From assembly GCA_900142905.1 (NCBI GenBank), contig FSRV01000001.1, positions 4,526,001 to 4,590,000 on the forward strand: a stretch of 64,000 bases of DNA, written 5' to 3'. The notes under the pieces were generated by a model. It saw only the letters and a list, made by a program, of their open reading frames with translations. It was not told the origin of the DNA and made no database searches. Below, one piece after another: positions 24,727-34,690 of the stretch (the first letter of the stretch is position 1; the number at the start of each line of letters is the position of its first letter). The DNA comes from Burkholderia sp. GAS332. Its GTDB lineage: Bacteria; Pseudomonadota; Gammaproteobacteria; Burkholderiales; Burkholderiaceae. The position numbers and the translations under genes are program-made.

Positions 24727-26304
24727 TCAACCGCCGTAGGCGAACGCCAGAAACGCCCGCGCCAGCACCGCGCCGACACCGACCGCCACGCCGAACAGCA
24801 GCAAGCCTTGCAACAACCGGTTGGTGCGCTTTTGCTCGAGCAGAATCTGGCGAATCATGTCGTCATTTGCGCCGCGCGTCGTGTCGTGGCGTGCGGCCAA
24901 CACGTGATGAATCAGGCGTGGCAGCTGTGGCAGCGTCTTGCTCCACTGCGGCGCCTCGATCTTCAGCCGCTCGTACCAGCCGCGCAGACCGATCTGCTCG
25001 TTCATCCAGCGTTCGAGATAGGGCTTGGCCGTCTTCCACAGATCCAGCTCAGGATCGAGCGAACGGCCGAGCCCTTCCACGTTCAGCATGGTTTTTTGCA
25101 GCAGCACCAGTTGCGGCTGGATTTCCACGTTGAAGCGGCGCGAGGTCGAGAACAGGCGCATCAACACCTGACCGAGCGAAATATCCTTCAACGCGCGATC
25201 GAAATAGGGCTCGCACACCGCGCGGATCGCGCTTTCCAGTTCCTCGACCCGGGTAGTGGGCGGCACCCAGCCCGACTCCAGATGCAGCGTGGCGACGCGG
25301 TGGTAGTCACGCTTGAAGAAAGCGAGGAAGTTCTGGGCGAGGTAGTTCTTATCGAAATCCGACAGCGCGCCGATGATGCCGAAGTCGAGCGCGATATACC
25401 GGCCGAAGTGCGCCGGATTGAGGCTCACCTGAATGTTGCCCGGGTGCATGTCGGCGTGAAAAAAACCGTCGCGGAACACCTGAGTGAAGAAAATCTCGAC
25501 GCCTTCGCGTGCCAGCTTAGGAATATCGACGCCCGCCGCGCGCAGCGTCTCCACCTGGCTGATCGGTACGCCGACCATGCGCTCCATCACCAGCACCGTG
25601 GGCGTGCAGAACTCCCAGTACATTTCCGGCACGAGCAGCAGATCGAGCCCGGCAAAATTGCGGCGCAGCTGGCTGCCGTTGGCCGCTTCGCGCATCAGAT
25701 CGAGTTCGTCGTGCAAATACTTGTCGAATTCGGCGACCACCTCGCGCGGCTTGAGGCGCTTGCCGTCGGCCCACAGGCGCTCAGCCCAGACGGCGATGTC
25801 GCGCAGCAAGGCCAGGTCGGAGTCGATCACCGGCAACATGTTTGGCCGCAGCACCTTCACGGCGACCGCCTTGCCCGCGTGCTGCCCGGCCTTCACCTTC
25901 GCAAAGTGAACCTGCGCGATCGACGCACTCGCCACCGGCACCCGCTCGAAATCGTCGAACAGCACGTCGACAGGGGCGCCGAGCGACTTCTCGACCAACC
26001 CGATCGCCACCGCCGAGTCGAACGGGGGCACCTGGTCCTGCAGCTTCGCCAGTTCGTTCGCGATATCGACCGGCAGCAGATCGCGCCGCGTGGATAGCAC
26101 CTGGCCGAACTTGACGAAGATCGGCCCGAGGCTTTCGAGCGCGAGCCGCAAGCGCACACCCGGCGGCGCGTCGAACTTGCGGCCGATCGTGGTGATACGC
26201 AACAGCAGACGCACACGCCGGTCGTTGACGCGGCTGAGCATCATCTCATCGAGACCGAAGCGGATGACCGTAAAGAAAATCTTGAGGAAACGCAGAAAAC
26301 GCAT
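24727..26304 (-). CDS. ubiB: Ubiquinone biosynthesis atypical kinase/ATPase UbiB
   Basis: 525 residues, standard length. The UbiB-specific K-x-G-Q motif is [12 protein letters not shown], and the A-rich nucleotide loop is A-S-A-S-I-A-Q-V-H, in place of a kinase glycine loop. The catalytic loop is H-A-D-M-H-P-G-N and the metal loop L-D-F-G. One or two C-terminal membrane helices span about 497-520. UbiB supports ubiquinone synthesis, probably by extracting precursors from the membrane. It is 15 bp downstream of ubiJ, in the usual ubiE-ubiJ-ubiB order. Confidence 0.97.
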   Translation of the reverse strand: MRFLRFLKIFFTVIRFGLDEMMLSRVNDRRVRLLLRITTIGRKFDAPPGVRLRLALESLGPIFVKFGQVLSTRRDLLPVDIANELAKLQDQVPPFDSAVAIGLVEKSLGAPVDVLFDDFERVPVASASIAQVHFAKVKAGQHAGKAVAVKVLRPNMLPVIDSDLALLRDIAVWAERLWADGKRLKPREVVAEFDKYLHDELDLMREAANGSQLRRNFAGLDLLLVPEMYWEFCTPTVLVMERMVGVPISQVETLRAAGVDIPKLAREGVEIFFTQVFRDGFFHADMHPGNIQVSLNPAHFGRYIALDFGIIGALSDFDKNYLAQNFLAFFKRDYHRVATLHLESGWVPPTTRVEELESAIRAVCEPYFDRALKDISLGQVLMRLFSTSRRFNVEIQPQLVLLQKTMLNVEGLGRSLDPELDLWKTAKPYLERWMNEQIGLRGWYERLKIEAPQWSKTLPQLPRLIHHVLAARHDTTRGANDDMIRQILLEQKRTNRLLQGLLLFGVAVGVGAVLARAFLAFAYGG

Positions 26305-26319
26305 AGTTGTGCCCGGTGA

Positions 26320-26964
26320 CTAGCGCGTGCCGCGCAACGTGGCGGCGCCGCCCGGCGCATCTGCGCCGCGGGCTTCGACCTTCTGTTCAAGACGTTCGAG
26401 GCGCTTTTCCACGCGCGCCAAAGCATCGCGGGTACGGGCCAGTTCGACGTTGAAGTCCTCCAGCGCGGCGCGCCGCACCAGTTGCGGATTTTCGTCGAGC
26501 AGGTATTCGGCAGCCGTATCGAGCAGATTGCGGCCGGTGCGCCGCGCATGTTCGCCGACCGTGCGCACGACCGACGCCACCCGCCACGCCGGGCCGTCGC
26601 CGATCAGCTTCGCCAGATCCTCTTCCGGCTCCCAGCGCAAATGCTCGGCGAGCTTGGCGATCACCGTCGCAAACTCGGCATCGCCTTCGATCTTGACGTG
26701 CTTCATCACGGCGGCCTGACCGCCTTGCACAAAGGCTGGCAGCGCATCGGACGGCACCGAGATCGTCACGTCGAACTGCTGCGCCTCGGTTTCATCGACC
26801 GCACTCAGATAGCCGTCTGGCTGCACCAGCGACATCAGCACGACTGGCGGACAGGACAGTTTGGCGGTCTTGCCCGCATAGGGGGCGAGGCGCTCACGGG
26901 CCCACGATTCGCGGGCGAGCAGGTGATTGACGGCAGCAGCGAAGGGCTTGGCGGCGAGGGTCAT
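26320..26964 (-). CDS. ubiJ: Ubiquinone biosynthesis accessory factor UbiJ (SCP2 domain)
   Basis: 214 residues from ATG 26964; a TTG four codons upstream is an alternative. The N-terminal two-thirds form a sterol-carrier-type lipid-binding domain, and the C-terminus ends in a predicted coiled coil (L-A-R-V-E-K-R-L-E-R-L-E-Q-K-V, about 180-197). UbiJ is a soluble scaffold that holds lipid intermediates for the Ubi hydroxylase complex. No ribosome site is visible, and the Tim44-gene terminator ends only about 13 bases upstream of the start. Confidence 0.9.
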   Translation of the reverse strand: MTLAAKPFAAAVNHLLARESWARERLAPYAGKTAKLSCPPVVLMSLVQPDGYLSAVDETEAQQFDVTISVPSDALPAFVQGGQAAVMKHVKIEGDAEFATVIAKLAEHLRWEPEEDLAKLIGDGPAWRVASVVRTVGEHARRTGRNLLDTAAEYLLDENPQLVRRAALEDFNVELARTRDALARVEKRLERLEQKVEARGADAPGGAATLRGTR

Positions 26965-26981
26965 TGAAAGTGGCAAGAAAA

Positions 26982-27012
26982 AACCCGCGCAGGCGAGTTG
27001 CCCGCGCGGGTT
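26982..27012 (-). terminator. Intrinsic terminator between the Tim44-like gene and ubiJ
   Basis: AACCCGCGC (26982-26990) and GCGCGGGTT (27004-27012) form a 9-bp stem with a 13-nt loop. On the minus strand the stem is followed by TTTTTCTTG, a good T tract. It ends only about 13 bases before the ubiJ start, so transcription from upstream would be cut just before ubiJ unless it reads through. Confidence 0.85.
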
Positions 27013-27117
27013 CCTATTGTAACGTCCGTTCGCTTCGCGGCTTGCTATGCCGAACGGCCAACGTTTTCTGCGAAATCAGGACGAGCCGTGCTCACCGCGC
27101 GCCGGCTCACCGCTGCC

Positions 27118-28110
27118 TCAGTGCTGCTCGACCTGCTGAATGCCGGCCAGCAGCCAGCCTTCGCCCGGGCGGTTCGCCTTCGTCAAGTTCCAGACTTCGA
27201 CGAACGGCTCAGCCGCCGCACCCGCCGATTCGCGGATCAACCCGGAGAAGCGCACGCTGGCGAAGTATTCGGTCGCGCGTTCTTCGACGCCCAGCAACTC
27301 CGCGTTCAGTTGCACCACGTCCGTCAGATTGGACTCGGCACCGCGCGACGACAGATCGACCCTCACTTCGGCGAACATTTCCGGCGTGGTGAATTCGCGG
27401 ATGTCTTCCGTGTTGCCGACGTCCCACGCGGCTTGCAGGCGCACAAAGTAAACCTTGGCGTTGCGCAGGAACGCTTCCGAATCGAAGCCGGCCGGGATCG
27501 AAGGCGCGGCGTTGACGGACGGCGTGGTCAGCGGGCTGCCTTGCGGCTCGAGGTACGAGCCGGTGGACGGCGCGCTGTAACGCGGCTCCTGCGAGTAACC
27601 GGTCCCGCCTGCGTTCAGCGACGGCGAGCTGCCGGCGTACGCCGGTTGCGCGGTATTACGCTTACGGCCCATGAAGCGGCGGATCAGCCAGATACCGATC
27701 ATGGCGATCACCGCGATCACGATGATGTTGGCCATCGCGCCGGCAAACGCGCCGCCGAGGCCGAAGTGCGACAACAACGCGGCGATACCGAGACCGGCCG
27801 CGAGACCGGCGATCGGTCCAAGCCAGCGCGAGCGGTTAGGCGCGGCGGCCGGCGTCGGCGCGGGCGCCGGTGCCGGCTGCGCGCGCTGCTGCATGGCCTG
27901 ATTGCTTTGGGAAGGTTGCGACGGGGTCGACTGCTGCTGAACCGTGTTCGACTGACGGCCAAGACTACGGCCACCGCCCATGCGGCGAGCTTCCGCATCG
28001 AGCGAGGCGAGAGAGCCGGCCATGATCAGACCGACCATCGCGATCAGTCCGATTCTTCTCACCAACGACCGCTTAACCTTACGGGGAGATAACACACCTG
28101 AATCGGACAT
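27118..28110 (-). CDS. Tim44-like domain membrane protein
   Basis: 330 residues from 28110, where AAAGGAAAG precedes the ATG. A membrane helix or signal anchor (about 14-33) is followed by a Gln/Ser/Pro-rich linker (50-90), a Gly/Ala-rich double-hydrophobic segment (about 100-145) with an I-R-R-F-M-G-R-K-R stop, and a C-terminal Tim44-like domain (about 190-325, E-A-F-L-R-N-A-K-V-Y-F). Bacterial members are uncharacterised; the mitochondrial namesake links the import motor to the membrane. It sits between ubiE and ubiJ with its own terminator. Confidence 0.88.
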   Translation of the reverse strand: MSDSGVLSPRKVKRSLVRRIGLIAMVGLIMAGSLASLDAEARRMGGGRSLGRQSNTVQQQSTPSQPSQSNQAMQQRAQPAPAPAPTPAAAPNRSRWLGPIAGLAAGLGIAALLSHFGLGGAFAGAMANIIVIAVIAMIGIWLIRRFMGRKRNTAQPAYAGSSPSLNAGGTGYSQEPRYSAPSTGSYLEPQGSPLTTPSVNAAPSIPAGFDSEAFLRNAKVYFVRLQAAWDVGNTEDIREFTTPEMFAEVRVDLSSRGAESNLTDVVQLNAELLGVEERATEYFASVRFSGLIRESAGAAAEPFVEVWNLTKANRPGEGWLLAGIQQVEQH

Positions 28111-28148
28111 TTTCGTACTTTCCTTTAAAAATCGATGGGTTAGGGACC

Positions 28149-28880
28149 CTAGTATTTGGTCCCCACATGTAAAGCTACCACGCCAGCTGACAAATTGTAA
28201 TATTTGACGCCGTCCAGGCCCGCTTGTTCCATCATTGTTTTTAAAGTTTCCTGGTCCGGATGCATCCGGATCGATTCCGCCAGGTAACGGTAGCTCTCGG
28301 CGTCCTTCGCGAAGCGGTCGCCAAGCCACGGCAACACCTTGAACGAATAGACGTCGTAGACCTTTTTAAGCGGATCCCACACCTTCGAGAACTCCAGCAC
28401 CAGCAGACGGCCTGCCGGCTTCAACACGCGGCGCATCTCGGCCAGCGCCACATCCTTGTGCGTCATGTTGCGCAAGCCGAAGGCCACCGTCACCACATCG
28501 AAGTAATTGTCCGGAAAGGGGATCTTTTCGGCGTCGCAGAGCAGCGCCGGCGTGATCACGCCCTTGTCCAGCAGGCGGTCGCGGCCCACCCGCAGCATCG
28601 ATTCATTGATGTCGGTGTGCCAGACTTCGCCGCTTTCGCCCGCCTGTTTGGCAAAGGCCTTCGACAGATCGCCCGTGCCCCCGGCGATGTCGAGCACCTT
28701 GAAGCCCGGCCGGACGTTGGCCTGGGCGATCGTGAACATCTTCCACGCCCGGTGCAACCCGCCCGACATCAGGTCATTCATCAAGTCGTAGTTGGAGGCG
28801 ACCGAGTGGAACACGCCCGCCACCTTCTGCGCTTTTTCCTGTTCGTCGACCGATTGAAAGCCGAAGTGGGTTTTGCTCAT
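28149..28880 (-). CDS. ubiE: Ubiquinone/menaquinone C-methyltransferase UbiE
   Basis: 243 residues; the start at 28880 has GAAAGGA upstream and begins M-S-K-T-H-F-G-F, as in other proteobacterial UbiE. The SAM motif is [11 protein letters not shown], and the family signatures [14 protein letters not shown] and G-L-R-N-M-T-H are present. It methylates the benzoquinol ring during ubiquinone synthesis. It heads the ubiE - Tim44 - ubiJ - ubiB stretch; the DUF971 gene lies upstream on the same strand. Confidence 0.98.
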   Translation of the reverse strand: MSKTHFGFQSVDEQEKAQKVAGVFHSVASNYDLMNDLMSGGLHRAWKMFTIAQANVRPGFKVLDIAGGTGDLSKAFAKQAGESGEVWHTDINESMLRVGRDRLLDKGVITPALLCDAEKIPFPDNYFDVVTVAFGLRNMTHKDVALAEMRRVLKPAGRLLVLEFSKVWDPLKKVYDVYSFKVLPWLGDRFAKDAESYRYLAESIRMHPDQETLKTMMEQAGLDGVKYYNLSAGVVALHVGTKY

Positions 28881-28950
28881 CGCGCTCGTCCTTTCGCGTA
28901 TTCTGAAATGTTGCGCCGCATCAGTGCGGCGATCAGGGCGAATCGTATCA

Positions 28951-29063
28951 GTGACAGTGTCCGTGTGCAGCACCGGCTAGTGACAGTGTCCGTGTGCAGC
29001 ACCGGCTAGGACAGCCCGTGTGCAGCACCGGTTAGTGACAGTGCCCGTGCGCAGCCCCGGCTG
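28951..29063. repeat. Four tandem copies of a 29-nt unit spanning the DUF971 stop codon
   Basis: Units at 28951-28979 and 28980-29008 are identical; 29009-29034 is a shortened 26-nt copy; 29035-29063 is the copy that codes for the DUF971 C-terminus (G-A-A-H-G-H-C-H). On the minus strand each outer copy therefore repeats the last ten codons, with its own stop at the junction, but in shifted frames because 29 is not a multiple of three. Confidence 0.92.
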
Positions 29064-29445
29064 GCACCATCGGTGCGTCGCGGTCGACGCCGGCTGCCTG
29101 AAGTTTGGCGAGATAATCGCGCCAGAGTTCATCCTGGCGGACAGCCATGTCGTGCAGCAGGTCCCAGGAATAGATGCCGGTGGCATGCCCGTCCGAGAAA
29201 GTCGGCTGCAGGGCATAGTTGCCGACGCCTTCGATCATCGTGATCGTGACGTCGCGCTTGCCGGTCTGCAACGTTTCCTGGCCGGGCCCATGGCCCATCA
29301 CTTCTGCTGACGGCGAATACACGCGCAGCAGTTCGAACGGCAGGCGATACGTTTCGCCATTTGCGTATTGCAATTCGAGTACGCGCGATTTGGAATGCAC
29401 GACCACGCCGGTCGGCACCGGGGTATCGGGAGTCAGTCCGCTCAT
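29032..29445 (-). CDS. DUF971 protein with His/Cys tail
   Basis: 137 residues from 29445, preceded by TGAGGTC. The DUF971 core (also the N-terminal domain of gamma-butyrobetaine hydroxylase) is visible: V-L-E-L-Q-Y-A-N-G-E-T-Y-R-L-P, then E-L-L-R-V-Y-S-P-S-A-E-V, and N-Y-A-L-Q-P-T-F-S-D-G-H near the metal-binding region. The extreme C-terminus is H-G-H-C-H, a likely metal-binding tail. Function unknown; Fe-S or metal handling has been suggested for relatives. It is just upstream of ubiE, and its stop region is tandemly duplicated. Confidence 0.88.
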   Translation of the reverse strand: MSGLTPDTPVPTGVVVHSKSRVLELQYANGETYRLPFELLRVYSPSAEVMGHGPGQETLQTGKRDVTITMIEGVGNYALQPTFSDGHATGIYSWDLLHDMAVRQDELWRDYLAKLQAAGVDRDAPMVPAGAAHGHCH

Positions 29446-29470
29446 GTTGACCTCATCATAAAAAAACGCC

Positions 29471-29611
29471 GGGCCGCCCCAAGTTTTTTTAACCCCCTCG
29501 GGGGGCCTGTGGCGAAGCGACAGGTTTGGGGGCATTCATCTTGGCGCCGGGGCGCCCCAAGTTTTCTTAACCCCCTCGGAGGGGCCTGGCGCGAAACGAC
29601 AGATTTGGTGG
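29471..29611. repeat. Two direct copies of a ~61-bp hairpin-bearing repeat
   Basis: Copies at about 29471-29532 and 29550-29611, about 80% identical by eye and 78-79 bp apart start to start. Each has CGCCCCAAGTTTT, a TTAACCCCCTCG step with a C5/G5 hairpin, and a GGCGAA(G/A)CGACAG segment. They lie between the HIT and DUF971 genes. No protein is likely; they look like dispersed intergenic repeat units. Confidence 0.8.
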
Positions 29612-29614
29612 CGC

Positions 29615-30043
29615 TCAGCCAAGAGCCTGTTCGATTTCCTGCCGCACCGCCTCGCGCAGCAAGGTCGCTTGCGCGCGGCGCGACGACAGCATGGCTTCGG
29701 ACACCGTGCGTTGGCGCGGCGCCCAGATCGGCAGCGGGAAATGAGCGTCGTTCGAAAAACGCGGAATCACATGCCAGTGCACGTGCGGCACCTGGTTGCC
29801 AAGGCTCGCCAGGTTGACCTTCACCGGCTGAAGAATGCGCCGGATCGCCCGCTCGACCGCGTACACGGCCTGCATCACGCGATCGCGGTCGGTTCCGGCG
29901 AGATCGGAAAACTCAGCGACATGCTTGTTCCAGACTACCCGGCACAAACCCGGGTAATCGTGTTCGTCGGCGAGGACGACACGCAGGGTGTCGTCCTGCC
30001 ACAGCACATCGCCGCCATCTTCACGGCAAAAAACGCAGTCCAT
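29615..30043 (-). CDS. HIT-family hydrolase (histidine triad)
   Basis: 142 residues from 30043, with TGAGGACG upstream. It opens M-D-C-V-F-C-R-E and carries the histidine triad H-V-H-W-H-V-I-P-R, the nucleotide-phosphate hydrolase/transferase site. The N-terminal Cys pair may bind metal, as in other short HIT proteins. The usual substrates are AMP-linked nucleotides; the true one is unknown. It starts 35 bp after the stop of the large FAD oxidoreductase, same strand, and may be cotranscribed. Confidence 0.9.
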   Translation of the reverse strand: MDCVFCREDGGDVLWQDDTLRVVLADEHDYPGLCRVVWNKHVAEFSDLAGTDRDRVMQAVYAVERAIRRILQPVKVNLASLGNQVPHVHWHVIPRFSNDAHFPLPIWAPRQRTVSEAMLSSRRAQATLLREAVRQEIEQALG

Positions 30044-30077
30044 CGTCGTCCTCAGGCAAAAATCGTCAGTCGTGCCA

Positions 30078-33000
30078 TTAAACCAGCACGCGCTCGATTC
30101 CGCCATTGTTCGCCCGCTGGACGTAATCCGCCATCCAGTCTTCGCCAAGCACGTGACGCGCCATCTCGACGACGATGTAGTCCGCCTCGGTGCCCGCGTC
30201 TTCGTTGTAACGCGACAGGCCTTGCAGACAGGACGGGCAGCTCGTCAGGATCTTCACGTCGGTGACGCCGTTCGGTTGCGCCCCGTTGCCCGCCTTGAGC
30301 GCGGAGCCGTCCGGCGCACCCGCCGCGCCGGCCGACGCATTGGCCGCATTGATCCCATTCGCACCCGCCTCGGCCACTAAAGGAATACCCCGCAGCTTCG
30401 CGGCGCCCTTGCGCATTTCCTCTTCCTTGCGGAAGCGGACTTGCGTCGAAATGTCTGGGCGCGTCACCGCGAGTGTGCCGGATTCGCCACAGCAGCGATC
30501 GTTCTTCTCGATCTTGTAGCCGTCATTCTCCGACCCCATCAGCTGATTGACGAGCTTGACCGGGTCCATCGTCTTGATCGGCGAGTGGCACGGGTCGTGG
30601 TACATGTAGCGCACGCCGTTGACGCCTTCGAGCTTGATACCCTTCTCGAGCAAGAACTCGTGGATGTCGATAATCCGGCAGCCCGGGAAGATCTTCTCGA
30701 ATTCGTAGCCGGCGAGCTGGTCGTAACACGTGCCGCACGACACCACCACCGTCTTGATGTCGAGGTAGTTCAGGGTATTCGCGACGCGGTGGAACAGCAC
30801 GCGGTTATCCGTGACGATCTGCTCGGCCTTGTCGAACTGGCCCGAGCCGCGCTGCGGATAGCCGCAACACAGATAGCCCGGCGGCAGCACGGTTTGCACG
30901 CCCGCTTCCCACAGCATGGCTTGCGTCGCCAGACCGACTTGCGAGAAAAGCCGCTCGGAGCCACAACCCGGGAAGTAGAACACCGCTTCCGTATCGGCAG
31001 TGGTCGTCTTCGGGTTGCGGATGATCGGGACAATCTTGTTGTCCTCGATGTCCAGCAAGGCGCGCGCGGTTTTCTTCGGCAGATTGCCCGGCATCTTCTT
31101 GTTCATGAAGTGAATCACCTGCTGCGTGACCTTGGGCTTGCCGACGGTTGCTGGCGGGTGCGCCGTCTGCTTCTTCGCGAACTTCTTCAGCATGTCGTTG
31201 CCGAGGCGCTGCGCCTTGTAGCCGATGCCCATCATCGCGGTGCGCGCGAGGTTGATGGTCTGCGGGTTGGTGGCGTTCAGGAAGAACATGCCGGCCGCGT
31301 TGCCCGGATTGAACTTCTTCTTGCCCATTTTGCGCAGCAGGTTGCGCATGTTCATCGTCACGTCGCCGAAGTCGATCTTCACCGGACATGGCGTCACGCA
31401 TTTGTGACAGACCGTGCAGTGATCGGCGACGTCGTTGAACTCGTCCCAGTGCTTGATCGATACGCCGCGACGCGTCTGCTCTTCGTACAGGAAGGCCTCG
31501 ACCAGCAAGGACGTAGCGAGAATCTTGTTGCGCGGGCTGTACAGCAGGTTCGCGCGCGGCACGTGGGTCGCGCACACCGGCTTGCACTTGCCGCAACGCA
31601 AACAGTCTTTGATCGACTCGGAAATCGCGCCAATGTCGGACTGCTGCATGATCAGCGATTCGTAACCCATCAGGCCGAAGCTCGGCGTGTAGGCGTTACG
31701 CAGATCGGCGCCTGCGAGCAGCTTGCCCGCATTAAAGCGGCCATGCGGATCGACGCGTTGCTTGTACGCGCGGAATTCGCCAATCTCCTCGTCAGTCAGG
31801 AACTCGAGCTTGGTAATGCCGATGCCGTGCTCGCCGGAAATCACGCCGTCGAGCGAACGCGCCAGCTTCATGATGCGGGCGACCGCCGTGTGGGCGTCCT
31901 GCAGCATCTCGTAGTTGTCGGAGTTGACCGGCAGGTTCGTGTGGACATTGCCGTCGCCCGCGTGCATGTGCAGCGCGACGAACACGCGGCCACGCAGGAC
32001 CTGCTTGTGGATCGCCTGGGCTTCTTCGAGGATCGGCTTGAATTCGCCGCCGTTGAAGATCTGACGCAACTCAGCGCGGATCTCCGCCTTCCACGACACG
32101 CGGATCGTCCGGTCCTGGGTGATGTGGAACACGGTGGCGTCCGCCTGCGCGTCGACGCGATCGGCGAACTTCTCCGCCAGCCCTTCGTAGCCGAGGCCGA
32201 CCAGATAGTGCTGCGCCTCGCGCAAGGACAGATCGAGCTTGTCGCGCAGGAATTCCCAGCGCGTACGCACTTTCTTCAGCAGATCGAGCGCCTGTTGCAC
32301 GCGATCTTCGAGCAACTCTGCGCTCGGGATCTCGTTGGCGTCGTCGCTCTTGCCGAGCGGCAGCTTGCCACCCTTGAAGAACGCTTCCAACGCGTCGACC
32401 AGTTGCAGCTTGTTCTTGATCGACAGTTCGATATTGATGCGTTCGATGCCGTCGGTGTACTCGCCCATCCGGTCGAGCGGGATCACCACGTCTTCGTTGA
32501 TCTTGAACGCGTTGGTATGCTTGGCGATCGCGGCGGTACGGCTGCGGTCGAGCCAGAAACGCTTGCGCGCCTCGGCGTTGACCGCGACGAAACCTTCGCC
32601 GCTCTTGCCGTTGGCCATGCGCACGACTTCCGAGGTGGCGTGCGCGACCGCATCCGCGTCGTCGCCGACGATGTCGCCGATCAGCACCATTTTTGGAAAC
32701 GCGTTGCGCTTGCTCTTGGTCGCATAACCGACCGCGCGCAGATAGCGCTCGTCCAGATGCTCGAGGCCGGCGAGAATCGCGCCGCCCTGCTTCGACGTTT
32801 CGAACAGATAGTCTTTGATCTCGACGATGCTCGGAATCGCTTCACGGGCCTGGCCAAAGAATTCGAGGCAGACCGTGCGCGTATGGGCCGGCATCTTGTG
32901 CAGCACCCAGCGCGCCGACGTGATCAGGCCATCGCAGCCCTCCTTCTGCACGCCCGGCAGACCGGCGAGGAATTTGTCCGTGACGTCCTTGCCCAGCCCT

Positions 33001-34172
33001 TCCTTACGGAACACACGGCCCTTGATGTCGAGCGCTTCCGTGCGCAGCAGCTTTTCGCCCGGCGCGTACCGGCCGTCGAACCACTTCAGCTCGAAACGCG
33101 CGACTTCGATGTCGTGAATCTTGCCAAGGTTGTGGTCCAGACGCGTGACTTCGAGCCAGTTCCCTTCCGGGTCGACCATGCGCCACCAGGCCAGGTTGTC
33201 GAGCGCCGTGCCCCACAGCACCGCCTTCTTGCCACCCGCGTTCATCGCGACGTTGCCGCCGACGCAGGATGCATCCAGCGAGGTCGGATCGACGGCGAAC
33301 ACGAAGCCGGCCTGCTCGGCCGCTTCGGTCACACGGCGTGTGACCACGCCCGCGCCGGAGAAAATCGTCGCCACCTTGCGGTCAACGCCCGGCAGTTCGG
33401 TCATCTCGACCGCGCCAAGTTGTTCGAGCTTTTCGGTGTTGATAACGGCCGAGAACGGCGTGAGCGGCACCGCGCCGCCCGTGTAGCCCGTGCCGCCTCC
33501 GCGCGGGATCACGGTCAGACCGAGTTCGAAACACGCCTTGATCATGCCTGCAATCTCGGCTTCGGTATCCGGCGTCAGCACGACGAACGGGTACTCGACG
33601 CGCCAGTCGGTCGCGTCGGTCACGTGCGAAACACGGGACAGGCCGTCGAACTTGATGTTGTCTTTTTCCGTGACCTTGCCCAGTACCTTGTTCGCGCGAC
33701 GGCGCAGATCGAAGGTCTTCTGGAATTCGCTCTCGAAATCGTCGACGGCGCGGCGCGCAGCCGCCACCAGCGTTTCAACGCGAGCGGCCCGATCGATGCC
33801 CGCTTCGTCGCCGTGCTCGACCAGATCAGCGCGACGGCGCTTCTCGATCTCGGTCAGACGGTGATGCAGCGCCTCGATCAGCAGCGCGCGGCGCTTCGGA
33901 TTGTCGAGCAGATCGTCTTGCAGGTAAGGATTGCGCCGTACGACCCAGATGTCGCCGAGCACTTCGTACAGCATCCGCGCCGAACGGCCGGTGCGGCGTT
34001 CCGCGCGCAGTTCGGCCAAAGCCGCCCAGGCTTCGTCGCCCAGCAGACGGATGACGATTTCGCGGTCGGAGAACGACGTGTAGTTATAGGGAATTTCGCG
34101 CAGACGCGCTTCGGGATCGGCGGCCACCGCAGTGGCGGCCCCGTGCGGATCGAAAACTTGAGGTGCGTTCAT
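30078..34172 (-). CDS. DUF3683/FAD-binding/Fe-S/CCG giant oxidoreductase
   Basis: 1364 residues fusing GlcD-like and GlcF-like parts. An N-terminal DUF3683 region (about 1-175) is followed by a VAO-type FAD domain ([11 protein letters not shown] at 223-233) and FAD-oxidase C-domain up to about 800. Two ferredoxin-like clusters follow ([11 protein letters not shown] near 856; [11 protein letters not shown] near 920). Two CCG domains have L-C-C-G-Y-P near 1100 and D-R-C-C-G-E-S-G near 1227. It should oxidise a 2-hydroxy acid (lactate-like) and pass electrons to the quinone pool. Substrate unknown; no membrane helix seen. Confidence 0.93.
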   Translation of the reverse strand: MNAPQVFDPHGAATAVAADPEARLREIPYNYTSFSDREIVIRLLGDEAWAALAELRAERRTGRSARMLYEVLGDIWVVRRNPYLQDDLLDNPKRRALLIEALHHRLTEIEKRRRADLVEHGDEAGIDRAARVETLVAAARRAVDDFESEFQKTFDLRRRANKVLGKVTEKDNIKFDGLSRVSHVTDATDWRVEYPFVVLTPDTEAEIAGMIKACFELGLTVIPRGGGTGYTGGAVPLTPFSAVINTEKLEQLGAVEMTELPGVDRKVATIFSGAGVVTRRVTEAAEQAGFVFAVDPTSLDASCVGGNVAMNAGGKKAVLWGTALDNLAWWRMVDPEGNWLEVTRLDHNLGKIHDIEVARFELKWFDGRYAPGEKLLRTEALDIKGRVFRKEGLGKDVTDKFLAGLPGVQKEGCDGLITSARWVLHKMPAHTRTVCLEFFGQAREAIPSIVEIKDYLFETSKQGGAILAGLEHLDERYLRAVGYATKSKRNAFPKMVLIGDIVGDDADAVAHATSEVVRMANGKSGEGFVAVNAEARKRFWLDRSRTAAIAKHTNAFKINEDVVIPLDRMGEYTDGIERINIELSIKNKLQLVDALEAFFKGGKLPLGKSDDANEIPSAELLEDRVQQALDLLKKVRTRWEFLRDKLDLSLREAQHYLVGLGYEGLAEKFADRVDAQADATVFHITQDRTIRVSWKAEIRAELRQIFNGGEFKPILEEAQAIHKQVLRGRVFVALHMHAGDGNVHTNLPVNSDNYEMLQDAHTAVARIMKLARSLDGVISGEHGIGITKLEFLTDEEIGEFRAYKQRVDPHGRFNAGKLLAGADLRNAYTPSFGLMGYESLIMQQSDIGAISESIKDCLRCGKCKPVCATHVPRANLLYSPRNKILATSLLVEAFLYEEQTRRGVSIKHWDEFNDVADHCTVCHKCVTPCPVKIDFGDVTMNMRNLLRKMGKKKFNPGNAAGMFFLNATNPQTINLARTAMMGIGYKAQRLGNDMLKKFAKKQTAHPPATVGKPKVTQQVIHFMNKKMPGNLPKKTARALLDIEDNKIVPIIRNPKTTTADTEAVFYFPGCGSERLFSQVGLATQAMLWEAGVQTVLPPGYLCCGYPQRGSGQFDKAEQIVTDNRVLFHRVANTLNYLDIKTVVVSCGTCYDQLAGYEFEKIFPGCRIIDIHEFLLEKGIKLEGVNGVRYMYHDPCHSPIKTMDPVKLVNQLMGSENDGYKIEKNDRCCGESGTLAVTRPDISTQVRFRKEEEMRKGAAKLRGIPLVAEAGANGINAANASAGAAGAPDGSALKAGNGAQPNGVTDVKILTSCPSCLQGLSRYNEDAGTEADYIVVEMARHVLGEDWMADYVQRANNGGIERVLV

Positions 34173-34690
34173 GTTCGGACGACTCGGTGGGTCAACCCGA
34201 CGCGCTCATGAATGAGGCGCCGGCTGACAGTGCGCGTGGGGCGCAATGCTGGAAATCTTCTATGGGGAGCGAAGCCCGACCGACGGCCTACCCACATCAG
34301 TCGCTTCGCGGTGCTCAGAGACAGCTACACGATCGTGCGTGGCGGAGGTGCCGCTGGCGGACGTGACGCTCCGCCGCGGGACGAGACTCACGCGGGACGG
34401 GCATCAAATGGGCGATCCGAGGCTGCCAGTGCATCTTCCGATCCTTATTCCAAAGTGGAATTCTACCCCATGATCCGATAGCGCGTTGACGGCTGAAATC
34501 GGAGTCGTGGCGGGCCTTTGAGCGTTTTTGTGCTGAACGGCACCCACACGCGCATGCGAACAATTCTCCGACCGGACGGTCGGGCGGGCCTTTGCTGACG
34601 GCTCTCGCGGATACGCTGAAGGCCAGAGCGCGCACCGTTGGCGCTATCATTGACCCTTTCCCGTCCCGCAAAGCGCACCGCGCCACCCGC
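34173..34690. other. 518-bp divergent intergenic region, no gene seen
   Basis: Lies between the divergent FAD oxidoreductase and ilvA starts. It holds a short GC hairpin (CCGACC-GGAC-GGTCGG, 34568-34583) and a TATCAT box near 34647. No leader peptide rich in Ile/Val/Leu codons and no T-box or riboswitch fold is recognisable. Small open frames in it lack ribosome sites. Confidence 0.5.

Noticed and set aside
28951..29063. Considered as a CRISPR-like array
   Set aside because: Units are contiguous with no spacers and include coding sequence of the DUF971 gene; no cas genes in the window.
30441..34211. 1256-codon open frame on the plus strand opposite the FAD oxidoreductase
   Set aside because: It mirrors a gene with clear FAD, Fe-S and CCG motifs. 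Such long antisense frames are expected in high-GC DNA. The product is Arg/Ala/His-rich without any domain.
34173..34690. Possible T-box, leader peptide or riboswitch ahead of ilvA
   Set aside because: No T-box element, no leader frame rich in branched-chain codons and no antiterminator/terminator pair is visible.
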